Shown: in pieces, positions 10,989-22,290 of the stretch
How the letters are laid out: the number at the start of each line of letters is the position of its first letter
How positions within the stretch are numbered: the stretch's first letter is position 1
DNA from: Tigriopus japonicus
Lineage: Eukaryota; Arthropoda; Copepoda; Harpacticoida; Harpacticidae
DNA length: 64,000 nt
Assembly: GCA_010645155.1 (NCBI GenBank)
Contig: CM021320.1
Coordinates: 6,085,247 to 6,149,246, forward strand
Direction of reading: 5' to 3'
Notes under the pieces: generated by a model
The model's input: the letters and a program-made list of their open reading frames with translations, nothing else
Told to the model about the DNA's origin: nothing
The model's database searches: none
Translations under genes and position numbers: made by a program

Positions 10989-11028
10989 ACCAATAAGTCT
11001 AGATCTAACCAATAAGTCTAGATCTACC
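10989..11028 (+). repeat. Tandem duplication of a 20-bp unit
   Basis: AATAAGTCTAGATCTA occurs twice in direct order within 40 bases. No larger context. Confidence 0.6.
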
Positions 11029-13077
11029 TAAAGGACCATTATTGCAACTACCTGAGTATTGATTAAGCTCCAATAGATATTTGGGCAAGACCTAGGCCTT
11101 AGATGGACAATTAGTTGTTCGTCAAATTGATAGCAATACCCGAACAGTTACACAACTCAAAGCCAAAAGAATACTATTAGTCTAAAAAGTAAGTTGTTGT
11201 GTGGGACCTTGTCCTGTGGGCAAGATCAAGTCTTTTGATTGGAAAGGATCCAAAAAATGATCCAATTATGATGGAGGGGTCTAACAAGACATCATTTGTT
11301 CTTAGTCAGAAAGGAATGGGCCCAATAATTTCATTATTGAGTTACGAATACACAATAATCTTGTCTCTTCTTATTTTTTGGTTCTGTTGATAAATGAAGA
11401 GAAAATAGCTTAAAGACAGGGACAAATGATTGAATTCTTAATATTTCCACTTGATTCGCTGTTAAAACATACTGTTTTCAGCTGTTTTCGCACTGCAATT
11501 TTTTGTTCCTTGTTTGAGAGGATTCTGAGCTTTGAATGAGAAATGGATTTAGGAAAAGTATCAAACAAATATGATCTTGAATCAATCTCTTTCCGGATCG
11601 GTGATCTACATCTGGTTTGCGGCTGATATTTTCATTTTGGCAACACTGAACATTGGAAAAATATTGCGTATAGAGTGGTAACGCTGTTAAAAGGAAAAAT
11701 ATCTTTACTGAAAAATATTTTTGATTCTAATTTCTCCCTGATTTTCAATTTTGATTTGCAACGAGCATATCTTGATTTTTTTTTAATAAGTGATGTTTTT
11801 CTACACAAAAGTGTTCCTGCAATTTTTAAAATCAGTTTCAAAATCATTGCAACAACTGAGGTTAGTGTATGAGCTAAACCCAAAACAAATGAAAACCCTA
11901 AAAGAAATTATTTACGTTCTTACAGTTAGTTTGTTCTAAAGATTAAACAAGCATTATATAATGGTTGGTATAGCTTCTTGTGTCGTACCATAAATCATCC
12001 AAATATCGGGATAACTACATTTATGGATGACTATGACTCAGTGTCTGCGATGTTCCATGTGCCAGTCACATTCACCACATGCTCAGGAACCTCCTAGTTG
12101 GAATCAAATGGAATGGATCACTCGATATCTTGGCAGAGAATAAGTTATCATGTTTTTTGGTTTGTGTATAACGCGATAGAATGAACTGGTCCATCAAATC
12201 AGGGAGACTTCGCTCCAAATTTATCAAGGTTCGCTTAGAATTCTGTAGTTATGATGATTTTAATGGAATGACGAGTTATGTCCTAATCTTATTTGCGCAC
12301 TGATGCCACCACAGTCTTGTGGCTCAAATTGTTTCACAAGATTGGGCTTGGAACTATTAAGAAAATAGATGGCCTTGGTCCTCACCACATGTTGGTGTTG
12401 TTTCTAGGTTCGTGATTACAAATTAAGCAGAAAGGGAAAGACCAATATATACACAAGTGGTTGAGACATTAAGGGTCGAAGCAAGTGCACTATTGTAAAA
12501 GAGTACAATCATAAAGTATGCCATCTATTACATTTTAAGCGTCAATAAGTCACACTATCGATGAAATCTATGTGTTTGGATACATGTGTTTTATTGTCAT
12601 CAGTCCATGTATTTTCATACAACTGATGACACATCAGTTTCGAACAACGGACCGGGAATGTTTTTGAATGGGTAGACGGATTTCCCTTAAATGGAACCTG
12701 AAGAGAAGGATTGAAAAGCACTTATGTGGCTAAACTTTTTAATACCTTCAGTCATAAATTTCCTGTACTTTAGAATCATTTTTCAAGACTAAAAATCAAT
12801 AAACCTTGTCTGCTTCTGTGTTTCTCTTGCCTCATCTAGGCACATATCTTGAAAACAAGTGAGACCATCATGCACAAAGCTCTCCACACTCCACTCTCTC
12901 TACCTCTATTGACAATAGTTCCGAATTTATTTTTGCCAGGCACCCAAGGAAAAGCTTATCCCTGATCTTGATCTCCTACTTCCTCTCTTGCTTAGTCTTA
13001 ATAGATTCGTCCTCTACCACATGATGCTTCTAAACATTTTGCTCGTATAACACCCAAAAATCATAACCGTTTATGTA
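11029..13077. other. Intronic DNA, nothing recognised
   Basis: Both strands have only short, low-complexity open frames. No convincing terminal repeats or tRNA-like heads. Confidence 0.45.
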
Positions 13078-13914
13078 CAGGGTGCGTAAATGAAATGGCA
13101 CGATACTTTGGAGGAATTTATAGTATTAAAACGTTGAGGGAAATGAACCTTTGCAGACGTCTTCATTACAAGATTGGGTAACGTTATTGAAAGTATCCAC
13201 CAACAGCAGCTACACAAGCCTGTGCAATCACACAAGCAATCTCATCCTTATCAAACTTATCTCACTCATCCACAATCTTAGCCTTGAGCTTTGTGATATT
13301 GCGGTGAGATGTGGCCCCAAACTTGGTGTCTAAGATACATAAAAGTGTTAAGATCAGCCACATTTTCTTTGTTCCATGCTTTCATGTTGGTTGTCATTCA
13401 CTCCTGAACCGCATTGGCTGTTTGACAAGGAGCTCCATCTTGTTGGAAAACTCATAGTGCATCAGACAAGTTGACTCTGATCCAAGGGAGAACGTGAGTC
13501 TTCAGGAAGGTGATGCCATTGACCCTCTCATGCCCAAAAGAACACATGACCCATTTTTCCCCTCTACATGGTACTTTTTGTGTTGCGGTTCTACCCTCTG
13601 GTCCCTTTGTCTTCGAATATTGAGGATTTTTTTTTTAATTCATCTTGAATTTGGGATCAATTTCAGACGCTGCTCCAATCTCCCTGTTTGTCATGCACAC
13701 TCATTTGACATTTTGAGGTCGTACAATTGTTGGCACTTCAACTTCTCGGACTCCATTGTACGATTTTTTTTCATGGTCTTGTTTGAAAAACTGCTTTTAA
13801 ACACCCATCTGTATCAGTTGGACAAACTAAGAGTCTGAAAATTAGGCTGATGACGTCAATTACAAACCAAATAGCGGGACACCAAAAATCGGGCAATTTC
13901 ATAAACGCACCCTG
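13078..13914 (-). pseudogene. Decayed Tc1/mariner element (transposase on minus)
   Basis: 837 bp between inverted ends CAGGGTGCGT(A/T)(A/T)ATGAAAT. TA precedes the left end (13076-13077) and CA, one change from TA, follows the right. On the minus strand around 13398-13452 there is a mariner-type catalytic motif, VFQQDGAPCQTANAVQE (second Asp of the DDD triad), followed by a stop. A further C-terminal remnant (ITKLKAKIVDE, then CVIAQACVAAVGG) lies in other frames near 13160-13310. The first catalytic Asp region is not readable. The length is short for an autonomous copy (about 1.3 kb), so internal deletion is likely. Confidence 0.7.
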
Positions 13915-14481
13915 CAGTGAAAAATTAATCAACACGGAAAAATTGCTTAAATCAAGATCTTCCCTTAAATCGAGATCTCTTAAATCAATATCCAAGTGTA
14001 TTTCAATTTGGAACTGACAATGAAAATTCTATTTTCATTGGTCCCGGAGGTTCACGTTCAAATTTTTCAATAGAAATGAATGGCCCCTTGTCTTCTCAAT
14101 TTTCTGCAACTTTTATAACACTTGATCTATGTTCTTCGACAAGTCTCTTTTCCAACGTATCATACGTATTCATGGGCCTACAAAAGCTCTTTGAGATGAG
14201 TCTCACTTGATTTTTGAGTAATTTTAAAGAAGAAGAAATTTTCATTCGGGTACATTTTGATTTTTCTTTGTCCAAACACAAATTCATATCATAATGCACA
14301 ATGTTTCGAATGGCGTATCAAGTTAGGATCGAAATAGTCAAATACATCCTTTTTTTAAATCAGAAGTCGCAAATAAAGTGTAGCAGAGTTGTTTTGAACT
14401 TTAAGTAACGGACCTGTCTCTCAAACTCAATTCTATTTTTGGTCCATTTGGGTCAAGCTACGCTTTCAATATCAAGGAAGT
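13915..14481. other. Intronic DNA, nothing recognised
   Basis: Short, low-complexity open frames only. Confidence 0.45.
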
Positions 14482-14640
14482 CAGAGTGGCCACGCGTACT
14501 AGCGCGTTCTTAAAAGTGCCGAGTGTAAGTGCTTCTCCAGACGGCGTAGGTTCGAATCCTGTTGGGGATCGGATTGAAGCTGTCGGGAGAATTCCTTCAA
14601 TTTAACGGGGAATCGCATTCCTTGTAGCGGTAATAAAAAA
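14482..14640 (+). mobile_element. tRNA-derived SINE, copy 1
   Basis: The 109-bp head (14482-14590) is nearly identical to 47330-47438. It has a box A-like segment (GAGTGGCCACGCG) and a perfect box B (GGTTCGAATCC), the internal RNA polymerase III promoter of tRNA genes and SINEs. An A-rich tail (GAAAAAAAGAAAAAAG) ends the copy. The tRNA fold is too loose for a functional gene. Confidence 0.75.
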
Positions 14641-14760
14641 TCCGAAAAAAAGAAAAAAGAAAAATAGCTAATATATATTTGAATATTGAAATTTCTTCTT
14701 TCGATCCATCACAAATTCCATAGTCAATGAAAGAAAACAGACCCTGTTTTAATTAATGTA

Positions 14761-16057
14761 CACCGTGGCCCAAAAGTAGTTGGACAGCACTTTGACACTA
14801 CGTGGTGCTGGTGGGGTTTGTATTTCCCCCCAGATTTTTCTCCTGTCGGTTTGTGTGTCATTTCACAACAAATCCCCCAAGTTTCAAATATTTTGTTGCT
14901 TTACTTGGGAAATGAGCATGAAATCAGTGATCAGGAGTAAAATCCTGGAATTACATAGGGGAAGAGCGACTGTTCGGGAAATTTCTACAAGACTTCTGGA
15001 ACCCAAGTCAACGGTTCATTATGCTATTAAGCATTACATGGGGGCAAGGTCGACTGAAGACAAGCCAAGAGGAGGAAGGCCTCGAAAAATAAGGACCCCA
15101 AGCCTCAAGAACAAGGTGAAAAAGCGCCTTCTCCGAAATCCCAACCGCAGTGTCAGAGGAATGAATGGCCAAGGACCTCAATATCAGCCAATCAAGCCTT
15201 CAGAGAGTCATTAAAATTGATATGGGTATGTTTGCCTATAAACATAAGAAGAGACAAATGCTTTCAGAAGCATCCATTCAAAAAAGATTGATCGGGGCGA
15301 AGGATCTGGTGCAGAGGTTGTCAACAGAGCCGCGCTCAGTTGTTATTTGGACCGATGAGAAAATTTTCACACTTGAACGGGCCTGAAACCGTCAAAATGA
15401 CAGGATTTATGCTCTTAACCTTGATGACATCACCCTAAGTCAGAGATCAATGTTTCGACGGCAACATCCCGCTCAGGTCATGGTTTGGGCTGGGATTTGT
15501 GATGATGGCAAAAAAAGTGGTCATTCCGGAAGGAGTAAAAGTGAATTCCAAGGCCTACATCAAGATGCTGGAAGAGGAGGTCAAGCCTTGGATTCAAGAA
15601 CAGCATTGGGAACATGGATATTGCTTTATGCATGACGGAGCCCCAAGCCATACAAGCAATGCCACACAACAATGGTGCCAGCAAAATATGGACGAATTTT
15701 GGAGCAAAACAATGTGGCCTCCCTCCTCTCCAGATGCAAACCCCATGGATTTTTCTCTTTGAGGTCTTCTTGAGAGGGAGGTTTGCAACAAATATCATCC
15801 CCATGTTCACTCCTTAATTACCAGCATAAGGGCTGCTTGGGATGAAATCACCGAGGAGCAGGTATTGCAAATTTGTCGAGCAGCTCCGAAAAGACCTTTG
15901 TCAATTGTCAAAAATAAAGGCAAACACATTGAATAAAAGTATCTCAAACGTTTGTCACATATCCAAGGAAGTTGTTAATAAAAAATTATGTTGTTATAGT
16001 AGCCCAATTGGCTTGCACGCTCACTTCTTTTTGTCCAACTACTATTGGGCCACCCTG
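14761..16057 (+). mobile_element. Complete-length mariner, maT-like (DD37D), inactive
   Basis: 1297 bp, flanked by TA (14759-14760, 16058-16059), with inverted ends CACCGTGGCCCAAAAGTAGT and CAGGGTGGCCCAATAGTAGT, each followed by TGGACA. Length, ends and coding content are those of a mariner-type cut-and-paste transposon. It sits in the sense strand opposite to the host channel gene, inside intron 1. Confidence 0.88.
14920..15936 (+). pseudogene. maT-like mariner transposase, broken
   Basis: The reading starts at MSMKSVIRSKILELHRG. A paired helix-turn-helix region follows (REISTRLLEPKSTVHYAIKH, then the GGRPRK hook typical of Tc1/mariner). The catalytic triad is visible: Asp in VVIWTDEK, Asp in FMHDGAPSHT and Asp in SSPDANPMDF, with 37 residues between the second and third, hence DD37D (maT clade). 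The frame changes near 15170 and near 15500. There is a stop at 15384-15386 and another TGA at about 15760, where relatives have Trp. With two shifts and two stops it cannot make active enzyme. Confidence 0.85.
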
Positions 16058-16059
16058 TA

Positions 16060-16654
16060 CTATGTAAGGATGTAGAACATGCAGTACAGAAAAAGCGTGA
16101 CAAGTGATGGGGCTGGTCTTAAAGAAGTCTTGATAGTTGGACAAATGGTTTTTGGTTTAGTACCCATCCCCACGCCTCTAGAGATTTCCGAGGAGGGCAA
16201 TGCGTCCTTCTGGAAGTTATCATCACTCTGGAAATTGTACTTCGTGGAACCTGGCAATATGGAGAGAATGGGCAGTGGATCATTGTTCCACTTCGTTATC
16301 GATAATATGATCTCGGCCTTAATTTATGGGAGACCTCGAGTTCCACACATGAGCGGGCAAAGGATATTCTTGATGGTGCGGCAGAAATTCACGTCACACA
16401 AATGCCTTTCACTTGAATAATCGACTAAAACATGAGAATCTAGTGGCTCTAATCAAAGGAAGCACCCGTACAAAAAGACCTGCCACGAAAATATCGTATT
16501 CTAATTGAGTAGGAGGTAATTGCTCTCTATTGAAACGGAAAATGATCTAGAATAGAGTGAGGTCCAAATTACAGTTCTATATAGACAAAAATGTCACTCC
16601 AGTTAGGTTAGTAGAGATTTGTTTTGCGCTCATTTCAGCAGTCCAGCAGCAAGG
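16060..16654. other. Intronic DNA, nothing recognised
   Basis: A plus-strand open frame at 16079-16420 (113 codons) has no recognisable domain and no matching splice context. Confidence 0.45.
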
Positions 16655-16662
16655 GTGCCAGG

Positions 16663-17830
16663 CAGGGTGGGCATTTGATTTTTGGACATTTTGTCCACCC
16701 CTGTCCAAAAGGTGTCCAAAAGTGTCCAAAAATAAGGCTGTCCAAAAATAGGAGTGTCCAAAAGTGTCCAAAAATAGTAATTCGAAAAATAATGGTTAAA
16801 AACATTTTTAGAATAACATTCTACAAACTTTCTCTCCAAAATAAACGTCACTTGACGAAATCTAAGCAAGAATAAGTCAATTCAGCGTAAGAAACTTACA
16901 CTTAATACATTAAATGAGCCAATAACTTGAAGGCCAAAGTGGACATTTGAACTTTCCACTCTTTTCATTTGACCACCGAGCATCGTCCAAAATGTGGGAA
17001 AGAATGATCGACTGAAGGAATGAACGAACAAACGAATGCGAGACTGGGACTACTAATAACACGCTCACATCACACTTCATGTTAAACATAGTATGCGAGT
17101 ACATTTTAAAGCTAATTCTGTCTTGATTTGTGACAAGAGAAGGTTACTTAGTATTTTGATTTATATTCCAAAGTTTATCATTGTTGCAAGTGTTTCCCAT
17201 CCAAGAGGCAAGAAGTCTTTTGACCTGACTGTCCAAAAAATGTTAACTATAATAAAGCACACTCAAACTGATATCAGATTGCAATGTTGGTATTATAATG
17301 CTTTTGCCAAAGAATTAAAGCAGTGTTGTTTTACTATTAAAAAAGACAGGACTCTTGTTTACAGATGAGGAAATAAAATGTAAATCTTGAAACATTTTGA
17401 ACAGTTACACACATTTTACCATATTGTATAAACAAAACATTTATTTTTTTAACAAGTTATTAACAAGTTATCATGGCAAAGTTTATTTCTCCAAGTAATG
17501 TTCCCATTAATAGAACTATTTTTGTTTAATTACACAACCATGCATTCTTTAGAATTCAATTACTTATGTAGTGTAACTGTTTTTTCGTCTGATTTGTACA
17601 ACTTTCTTTTACGTTTGTTGGACTTTTGGACACTTTTGGACATCTTTTGGGGATTTTTGGACACCTTCTGGGTATTTTTAGACACCTCCTGGGTATTTTT
17701 GGACACTTTTGGACACTTTTGGACACTTTTGGACACTTTTGGACACTTTTGGACACTTTTGGACACTTTTGGACACTTTTGGACACTAGGGTGTCCAAAA
17801 TGCTCTCGATGTCGAAAAATGCCCACCCTG
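16663..17830. mobile_element. Non-autonomous hAT-type element with GTGTCCAAAA arrays
   Basis: 1168 bp with ends CAGGGTGGGCATTT (left) and the same 14 bases inverted on the right. A perfect 8-bp duplication GTGCCAGG flanks it (16655-16662, 17831-17838). Left subterminal DNA (16683-16780) has about eight GTCCAAAA/GTGTCCAAAA units. The right side (17622-17800) has the inverse TTTTGGACAC. No transposase is encoded. Confidence 0.92.
17701..17786 (+). repeat. Perfect decamer array (GGACACTTTT)n
   Basis: 8.6 uninterrupted identical copies of a 10-bp unit, lying inside the right subterminal region of the hAT-type element at 16663-17830. Diverged copies precede it from 17622. It is the element's own subterminal motif, expanded. 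Confidence 0.95.
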
Positions 17831-17838
17831 GTGCCAGG

Positions 17839-18334
17839 TGACTTGATTTTTTCTGCATTGCTCTTGTTCGAGCATAGCAGTTGAGAAAGCAATGCCGCCA
17901 CTGACTCCCAGAAATCGCAAATTCCAGTTTTGAATCACGTAACTAGTTGTGCTCAATACCTGATCCCATCACACACACAGTGCAAGCTTGTTGAATCACG
18001 AACAATTTGGGAGTGACATTTCTGTGTAAATAGAACTGTAGTCCAAATGACTCCTTTTGTGAAAATATCTTGACATGTCTTTTTCATTTCGGACCACTTT
18101 CACATTATTCTGAGCTCTTTTTACAAGATTTGATAACCTCGGTAAAAACGAAAATTTAAACTTTGTTTTAATTTGGCCAGGATTTCTAATAAGATTAAAA
18201 ACTAAACCCCAAACGTTTGAGGAATCCAATAACCCTTTTGTAATAAAAAGAAAGCGTCACAATTTTCAAGAAAGATGAGGAGGACTTTAAGGAGCAAGAA
18301 TTTCGGTTCACTCCTGAAGGAAGGTCATCATTCT
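17839..18334. other. Intronic DNA, nothing recognised
   Basis: AT-rich, short open frames only. Confidence 0.45.
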
Positions 18335-18336
18335 TA

Positions 18337-18842
18337 CAGGGTGTCCAGGAATTGATGGTGCATTTAAAAAAATGCTTTTTAATAACTAAATTTTTGATTT
18401 GAAAAAAGAAAGCTTATTTTTTCGAATCCTATTTCATTAGCCTGATTTTTTTGCTTGATCAACGTTGGGAACACATGATGCAGAGTTAAGCTCATATTTA
18501 CCAAAATCCGTAAAAATATGACAGATTTTTGGTGTGCGCTCATGTATGATGTCTCATCTTTTCTCTTGGCAAAGCTTATGTTATTATCAGGTAACTTAAG
18601 AGTATTCTGGGCCATGGAATTGACGCCAAACCGTTCATGAAGTACTTTTCAGATACCGTTTTGACGAACTTTCTTTAGGACTTTATGTTTTTTCCAATAT
18701 TTCATAAGCGTTTTAAAATCTCGTTTTTCAATCCAAAGAGTAATTTCAAAGTAATTTGTGGCTACAAAATCATGCATTTCATAGCTTGCTTTTCTGAATG
18801 GCAATCAAAATCATGGTACACCATCAATTCTTGGACACCCTG
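18337..18842. mobile_element. TA-flanked MITE (506 bp)
   Basis: Ends read CAGGGTGTCCAGGAATTGAT and CAGGGTGTCCAAGAATTGAT inward, then GGTG on both sides, one mismatch in 24. TA flanks both (18335-18336, 18843-18844). No transposase frame. Tc1/mariner-type by target site. The 78-codon minus-strand open frame inside is not recognisable. Confidence 0.85.
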
Positions 18843-18844
18843 TA

Positions 18845-20312
18845 GACGTTGGGGTATTAACTGATTGTCCTTCTTTAGCCGGATATCAGAACTGGAGCTA
18901 AGCGCACGCACCATGATCTTTTAATGTGGACAAGCAAGCCTATCCATCATTATTAAATAATAATTTATGAAATAATATTGCATTGAAACGAACGAAAAGA
19001 TAGTTAAATAACTGAACTACATTGACTGCACATTATTTTTCAAACAGACGTAATGTCTTGGGTATGTGGGTAAACATGGTGTGCAAAAAGTAATTGAACG
19101 AATCGCTTTTTTATCTGCCAAGAATTAAAAACCAATGTTGAATTCCGATAGCATGTGCTCAATTTGAAAACCAACCGTCCACTCATCGTGTCTCCCATGT
19201 TTCTAATTTTGTTTCAAGTACTTGGACGTTTCTAAATTCTTGTTAAAATCATAAATGACTGAGAAACTCAAGAATCTTATTTTAAAATAGCCTTGGTACG
19301 AACTGTGATGCAACTTTTTCCGATTCGGGGACTATTTTGTCGCTGACCAGAGGAATGCTTAATGTAAAGTAATTGTACCTGCTAAATATTAAATGAGTGA
19401 CTTGTTTTTTAAACTTTGTACGAGCCAAAGAAAGCCAGAAATAAGAACCTGCGCATCAATTTGTCTTTTGAATACTAGAATGCCAAGCTCTTCACCTAAA
19501 GTGAACGAAGTTTCTCGGAGGTATAAGGTATGTGTCATTTTGAAGAAAAGTTGCCGTTTTTTTCGTTGATGGAATGTTGGAAAAGGAATCTTTCGCACTT
19601 TGGATTGGCTACTTGACATTACCTGTCGGGTCATCCTTGTCGACATCCGTATCCAAATATCCGACAGAGCAGAATCCAGCAAAAAGAGTTGATACTGATG
19701 GTATAATACAACTGATTGACTGAAAAGTTTGCCGAAAATAGACATAGAATACAACGACTGTGGGATTGTTAAAGCCAAGCACTTGACTTAATCTGTCGTT
19801 TGTTGCATTTTGGGCCTGAAATTGCCTCCAAGGTTTCGTTATTGACATAGTTTTGGTTAAAGTAGGTTTGTAATGGTTCCATTATGGGAGAGGGGTTCTT
19901 TTATTTAATACTCATAGTTAAGACTGTTGCCCAAGTAAGGGAAAAAGTTGGACCCTGCACAAGTTTGGGTCAATGCAGTTTGTTCCAAGGTAGAGCCTTG
20001 GAAGTTTGAGAAGATGTACTACCTCCAACTTTGGATTTTAAGGGAAAGGAACCCAAAATGGAAAGTCTCCATAATTAGACAGGGGAGATCCAATTATCTA
20101 AAAAGGGTTACTTCAGTCTTGGCGCGATAAACTACGTTTCCAACCCATTTTCTGAAACTAATCTATCTGTCAGGGAGGTCAAAATTAGTTTTTAAAAAAT
20201 GTTTATGGTCGTTATACAGTATACCTCCATATAACCAATCCTTTTCAACGTACTGTATAATTGATATATCTATTTTTACGATATAATCATGTCTTGTTTC
20301 ATTTAGGGAGAA
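18845..20312. other. Intronic DNA, nothing recognised
   Basis: Overlapping minus-strand open frames at 19389-19848 (79-129 codons) have no recognised domain. No terminal repeats found. Confidence 0.4.
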
Positions 20313-20560
20313 GACGTGGCGTCGTGGTTAGCGCAGTTTCCTATAGTGAGAAAGGTCCTAGGTTCGATTCTCCTCCCCGACCTTTCTCAAGGAAACTTTT
20401 AGACGCTAATTCACACCCACAGATGGAGAACCATTCTGATACCGGACATGAGATTGCCTATCGGAAAAAAATTGGACGATGTGATGGCTGGCTTTGCTGG
20501 CTGGGCGAGTCTCAACCCTCCGACCCTAGCACCAACAATCCAAACAAACAAAAAATGTTA
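20313..20560 (+). mobile_element. tRNA-derived SINE
   Basis: The head carries a box A-like GTGGTTAGCGCAG and a box B GGTTCGATTCT, followed by CCTTTCTCAAGGAAACTTTT and a body of about 150 bp ending in CAAACAAACAAAAAA. A related, inverted copy is at 38515-38637, sharing the AGCGCAGTT and TTCGATTCTCCT blocks and the CCTTTCTCAAGGAAA block. Confidence 0.72.
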
Positions 20561-21253
20561 ATGGCTATTGTTTTTTTTTTCTTTAGTCAGAACGCAGTTT
20601 CGCACCTGTGATCAGAAAAAGTAATTAATATTACATCACCCTCGGGAATGACCCAGGTTCGCCCATTTAAGCTGTCAAAGCCGTGACTATGGCAGGAATT
20701 ACTAGTGATGTCATCATTTTTGGCGGGAAAAAAAGTTCGGAAGACGTGTGTTTCTGATGAACCTGAAAGGTAGCTAAAACGAAGATTTAGGCCTGGAAAT
20801 TGCAACAATTCCTTTCTCATCTGCACAACTTGAAGCTGGAATAACAATTCTTGACATTTTTTGCAAAAAAAAATATGTTTTGTTGCTTTTATCTAAAATT
20901 TCGTCACATAAATTGAGAGGGTTCTTCCGAACTTTTGAATCAGGAATGCCCGACTTTTATTAACAAGATGGCCAAAGGAGATCGGTTCCTGGGGCAACTA
21001 AACCAGAAAACAAATAATTTGTTTAATTGAAGGCTCCGAATTTCTCCTTTTGTTTTTAAATTACTTTGCAATACTCTGCAACATAACTTTTCAACCATAC
21101 GATTGCTCTTAAATGCACCAATTTTTGAAAATTTGACCCCTTGAAAACGGAGACATTGTTTTGGCAAACCTAGACTACTAACGGCAGCAGGCCTGTAATA
21201 TGACACGGTAATCGCTCCCATTGCAGGCAAATTAATACCACAGGCCACTAGGA
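20561..21253. other. Intronic DNA, nothing recognised
   Basis: Short open frames without domains. Confidence 0.45.
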
Positions 21254-21257
21254 CTCA

Positions 21258-21332
21258 ACAAGCCTGGGATTCGAACCAGGAAAGAGATGGTTAGTTGGCG
21301 AATGCTCAACCCCTACGCTACAACTGCTTGCC
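21258..21332 (-). repeat. tRNA-like sequence (pseudo-tRNA or SINE head)
   Basis: On the minus strand, GGCAAGC pairs over seven positions with GCTTGTT (two G-U pairs). A TAGCGTAGGGGTT box A and a GGTTCGAATCC box B are present. The T stem CCTGG/CCAGG encloses eight rather than seven bases and no clean anticodon arm is visible, so I call it tRNA-derived rather than a working gene. Confidence 0.55.
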
Positions 21333-21873
21333 TTGGACTACATGTATAATGCATACATAATTGTATATGTATCTTATTTTGTGCAATGGACATTGAAATT
21401 TGCATTAAAATTTTAATTTCACATATCTCTGCTTGGGCATTTTGAGAATTTTCACACTTTTCTTTCTTTCATAATTTTTTAGTGTGACGATTTGTTTTAT
21501 TTATCCACGTGATTTTGATCCTGACTAGTTCAACATGTTATTTTTCGATAAGTTTCAAATTCATTGTGTTTTGGCGTTCATGGAAGTTCAACGTTTCTTG
21601 AATATATATTGCCAATTACATTACGGCAAGGATGACTCTACGAAGGATTCACTTCAAGGTCGAAGGACCTACAGCTTAGGGCCAACACCGGCAATTTAGG
21701 ACATGCGACGACTGCCTTTGATTCAATAAATTTTGATTATTTTGCTAATAACATTCGTTTTTGAGTGAATGGCGGAACATAACAACATTTTAACAATGGC
21801 AAATAACCAGAGAAATGACGTGTGTTCAAGTGAATGAAACAGAGTAACAGTCACGTTACACTCCAGTAGAAGT
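21333..21873. other. Intronic DNA, nothing recognised
   Basis: AT-rich, no recognisable feature. Confidence 0.45.
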
Positions 21874-22290
21874 CTAACGTACACTTATAATTTTCTCGTC
21901 CCTCATGGTGAAAGTGCGTCTCAGGAGCCCCATCATTCCCCTCGCCCGCATGACGGTATCAACATAGTGTTCACGGAATTTTATGTTCTGATCGAATATG
22001 ATACTAAGGTTTGTTTCCATGTCTATGCTCTCAAATTCCTGGCCTTTCAGGATATCCTTGGGAGTGGTTTTTGGCCTCTTTCCAAACCTCATCATCTTAC
22101 ACTTATCCACATTGAAGGTCATTTGAGGCCCAATCTTCTGCAGAGTTCAAGGCACTTTGGGCTCATTTCTCGTCTTGAGGTTGCAAGATAATCCCGATGA
22201 TCTTCAAATCATCCGCAAATCTTAGTATCTTTGTGGATGTAGTCCAATCCAGCCATGAAGGCCCTCTCTTGTGGTTGGTTAACCATTGAT
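21874..22290 (-). pseudogene. LINE reverse-transcriptase fragment
   Basis: The minus strand reads RFADDLKIIG (the F/YADD catalytic box of non-LTR reverse transcriptases). A stop and a frame change follow, then SALNSAEDWA, then MTFNVDKCKMMRFGKRP and MRARGMMGLLRRTF, the usual thumb-region order in Jockey/CR1-type LINEs. The conserved blocks before FADD are missing and the frame is broken, so it is a dead fragment. Confidence 0.75.

Noticed and set aside
17701..17786. Regular repeat array considered as CRISPR
   Set aside because: Ten-bp perfect tandem units with no spacers, inside a transposon in animal DNA.
17498..17901. Overlapping open frames of 71-128 codons on both strands
   Set aside because: They are translations of the decamer array (repeating FGHFWTLLD or KVSKSVQKCP) and have no other content.
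21258..21332. Functional tRNA gene
   Set aside because: Eight-base T loop and no clear anticodon stem.
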